Assembly: GCA_019114715.1 (NCBI GenBank) | Contig: DXEZ01000072.1 | Location: 1 to 15,046, forward strand | DNA length: 15,046 nucleotides | DNA from: Candidatus Sphingobacterium stercoripullorum | GTDB lineage: Bacteria > Bacteroidota > Bacteroidia > Sphingobacteriales > Sphingobacteriaceae | Direction of reading: 5' to 3' | Part shown: one piece after another, positions 14,530 through 15,046 of the stretch | Layout of the letters: every line of letters begins with the position of its first letter | Numbering within the stretch: the stretch's first letter is position 1 | Translations under genes and position numbers: made by a program | Notes under the pieces: model-generated | Databases searched by the model: none | The model's input: only the letters and a program-made list of their open reading frames with translations | What the model was told of the DNA's origin: nothing

Positions 14530-14640
<111 letters not shown>

Positions 14641-14705
14641 ATATCGTAAAGAACTAATTGACATAATAACGGGAAAACATACTTAAAAATCTTAAAACAA
14701 CACAC

Positions 14706-15046
<341 letters not shown>

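Overview
The window looks like a chromosomal segment from an aerobic Bacteroidota bacterium, probably of the Sphingobacteriales type. Several things point there: a TonB-dependent receptor with a carboxypeptidase-like N-terminal domain paired with a DUF4249 lipoprotein, a sucD not adjacent to sucC, start regions without clear Shine-Dalgarno sites, and promoter-like elements matching the Bacteroidota TAnnTTTG consensus. Base composition is AT-rich and fairly even. No insertion sequence, phage gene, tRNA or CRISPR array was seen. The genus assignment is inference.

Layout. The left edge holds the start of a hydrophobic partial ORF (minus strand, 1-67) downstream of apt (minus). A 371-bp divergent region separates apt from a CE4 polysaccharide deacetylase (plus). 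From 10023 down to 1727 lies a tightly packed minus-strand block of seven genes: hemF, an M16 peptidase with the zinc motif, an M16 partner without it, a secreted putative beta-propeller protein, a secreted PF00756 esterase, a TonB-dependent outer-membrane receptor and a DUF4249 lipoprotein. Gaps are 14 bp or less and two junctions overlap, so one transcript is likely. Next, on minus, come a secreted formylglycine-generating-enzyme homologue that keeps both catalytic cysteines, and rpsT with a clear promoter and terminator. On plus follow a SpoU/TrmH-family RNA methyltransferase that appears to be leaderless, and sucD with a strong terminator. A DinB-family gene (minus) and the 3' end of an rRNA operon (minus: partial 23S, 5S, terminator) close the window.

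How the genes work together. Most flanking genes are housekeeping: purine salvage, ribosomal protein, RNA modification, TCA cycle and rRNA. The part worth attention is the hemF-to-DUF4249 block. It couples the oxygen-dependent step of heme synthesis and a cytoplasmic heterodimeric-type protease pair to an envelope set that could capture, hydrolyse and import an unknown substrate. A 17-bp dyad overlaps the putative promoter upstream of hemF. The substrate cannot be read from the sequence; an iron- or siderophore-related role is a hypothesis only.
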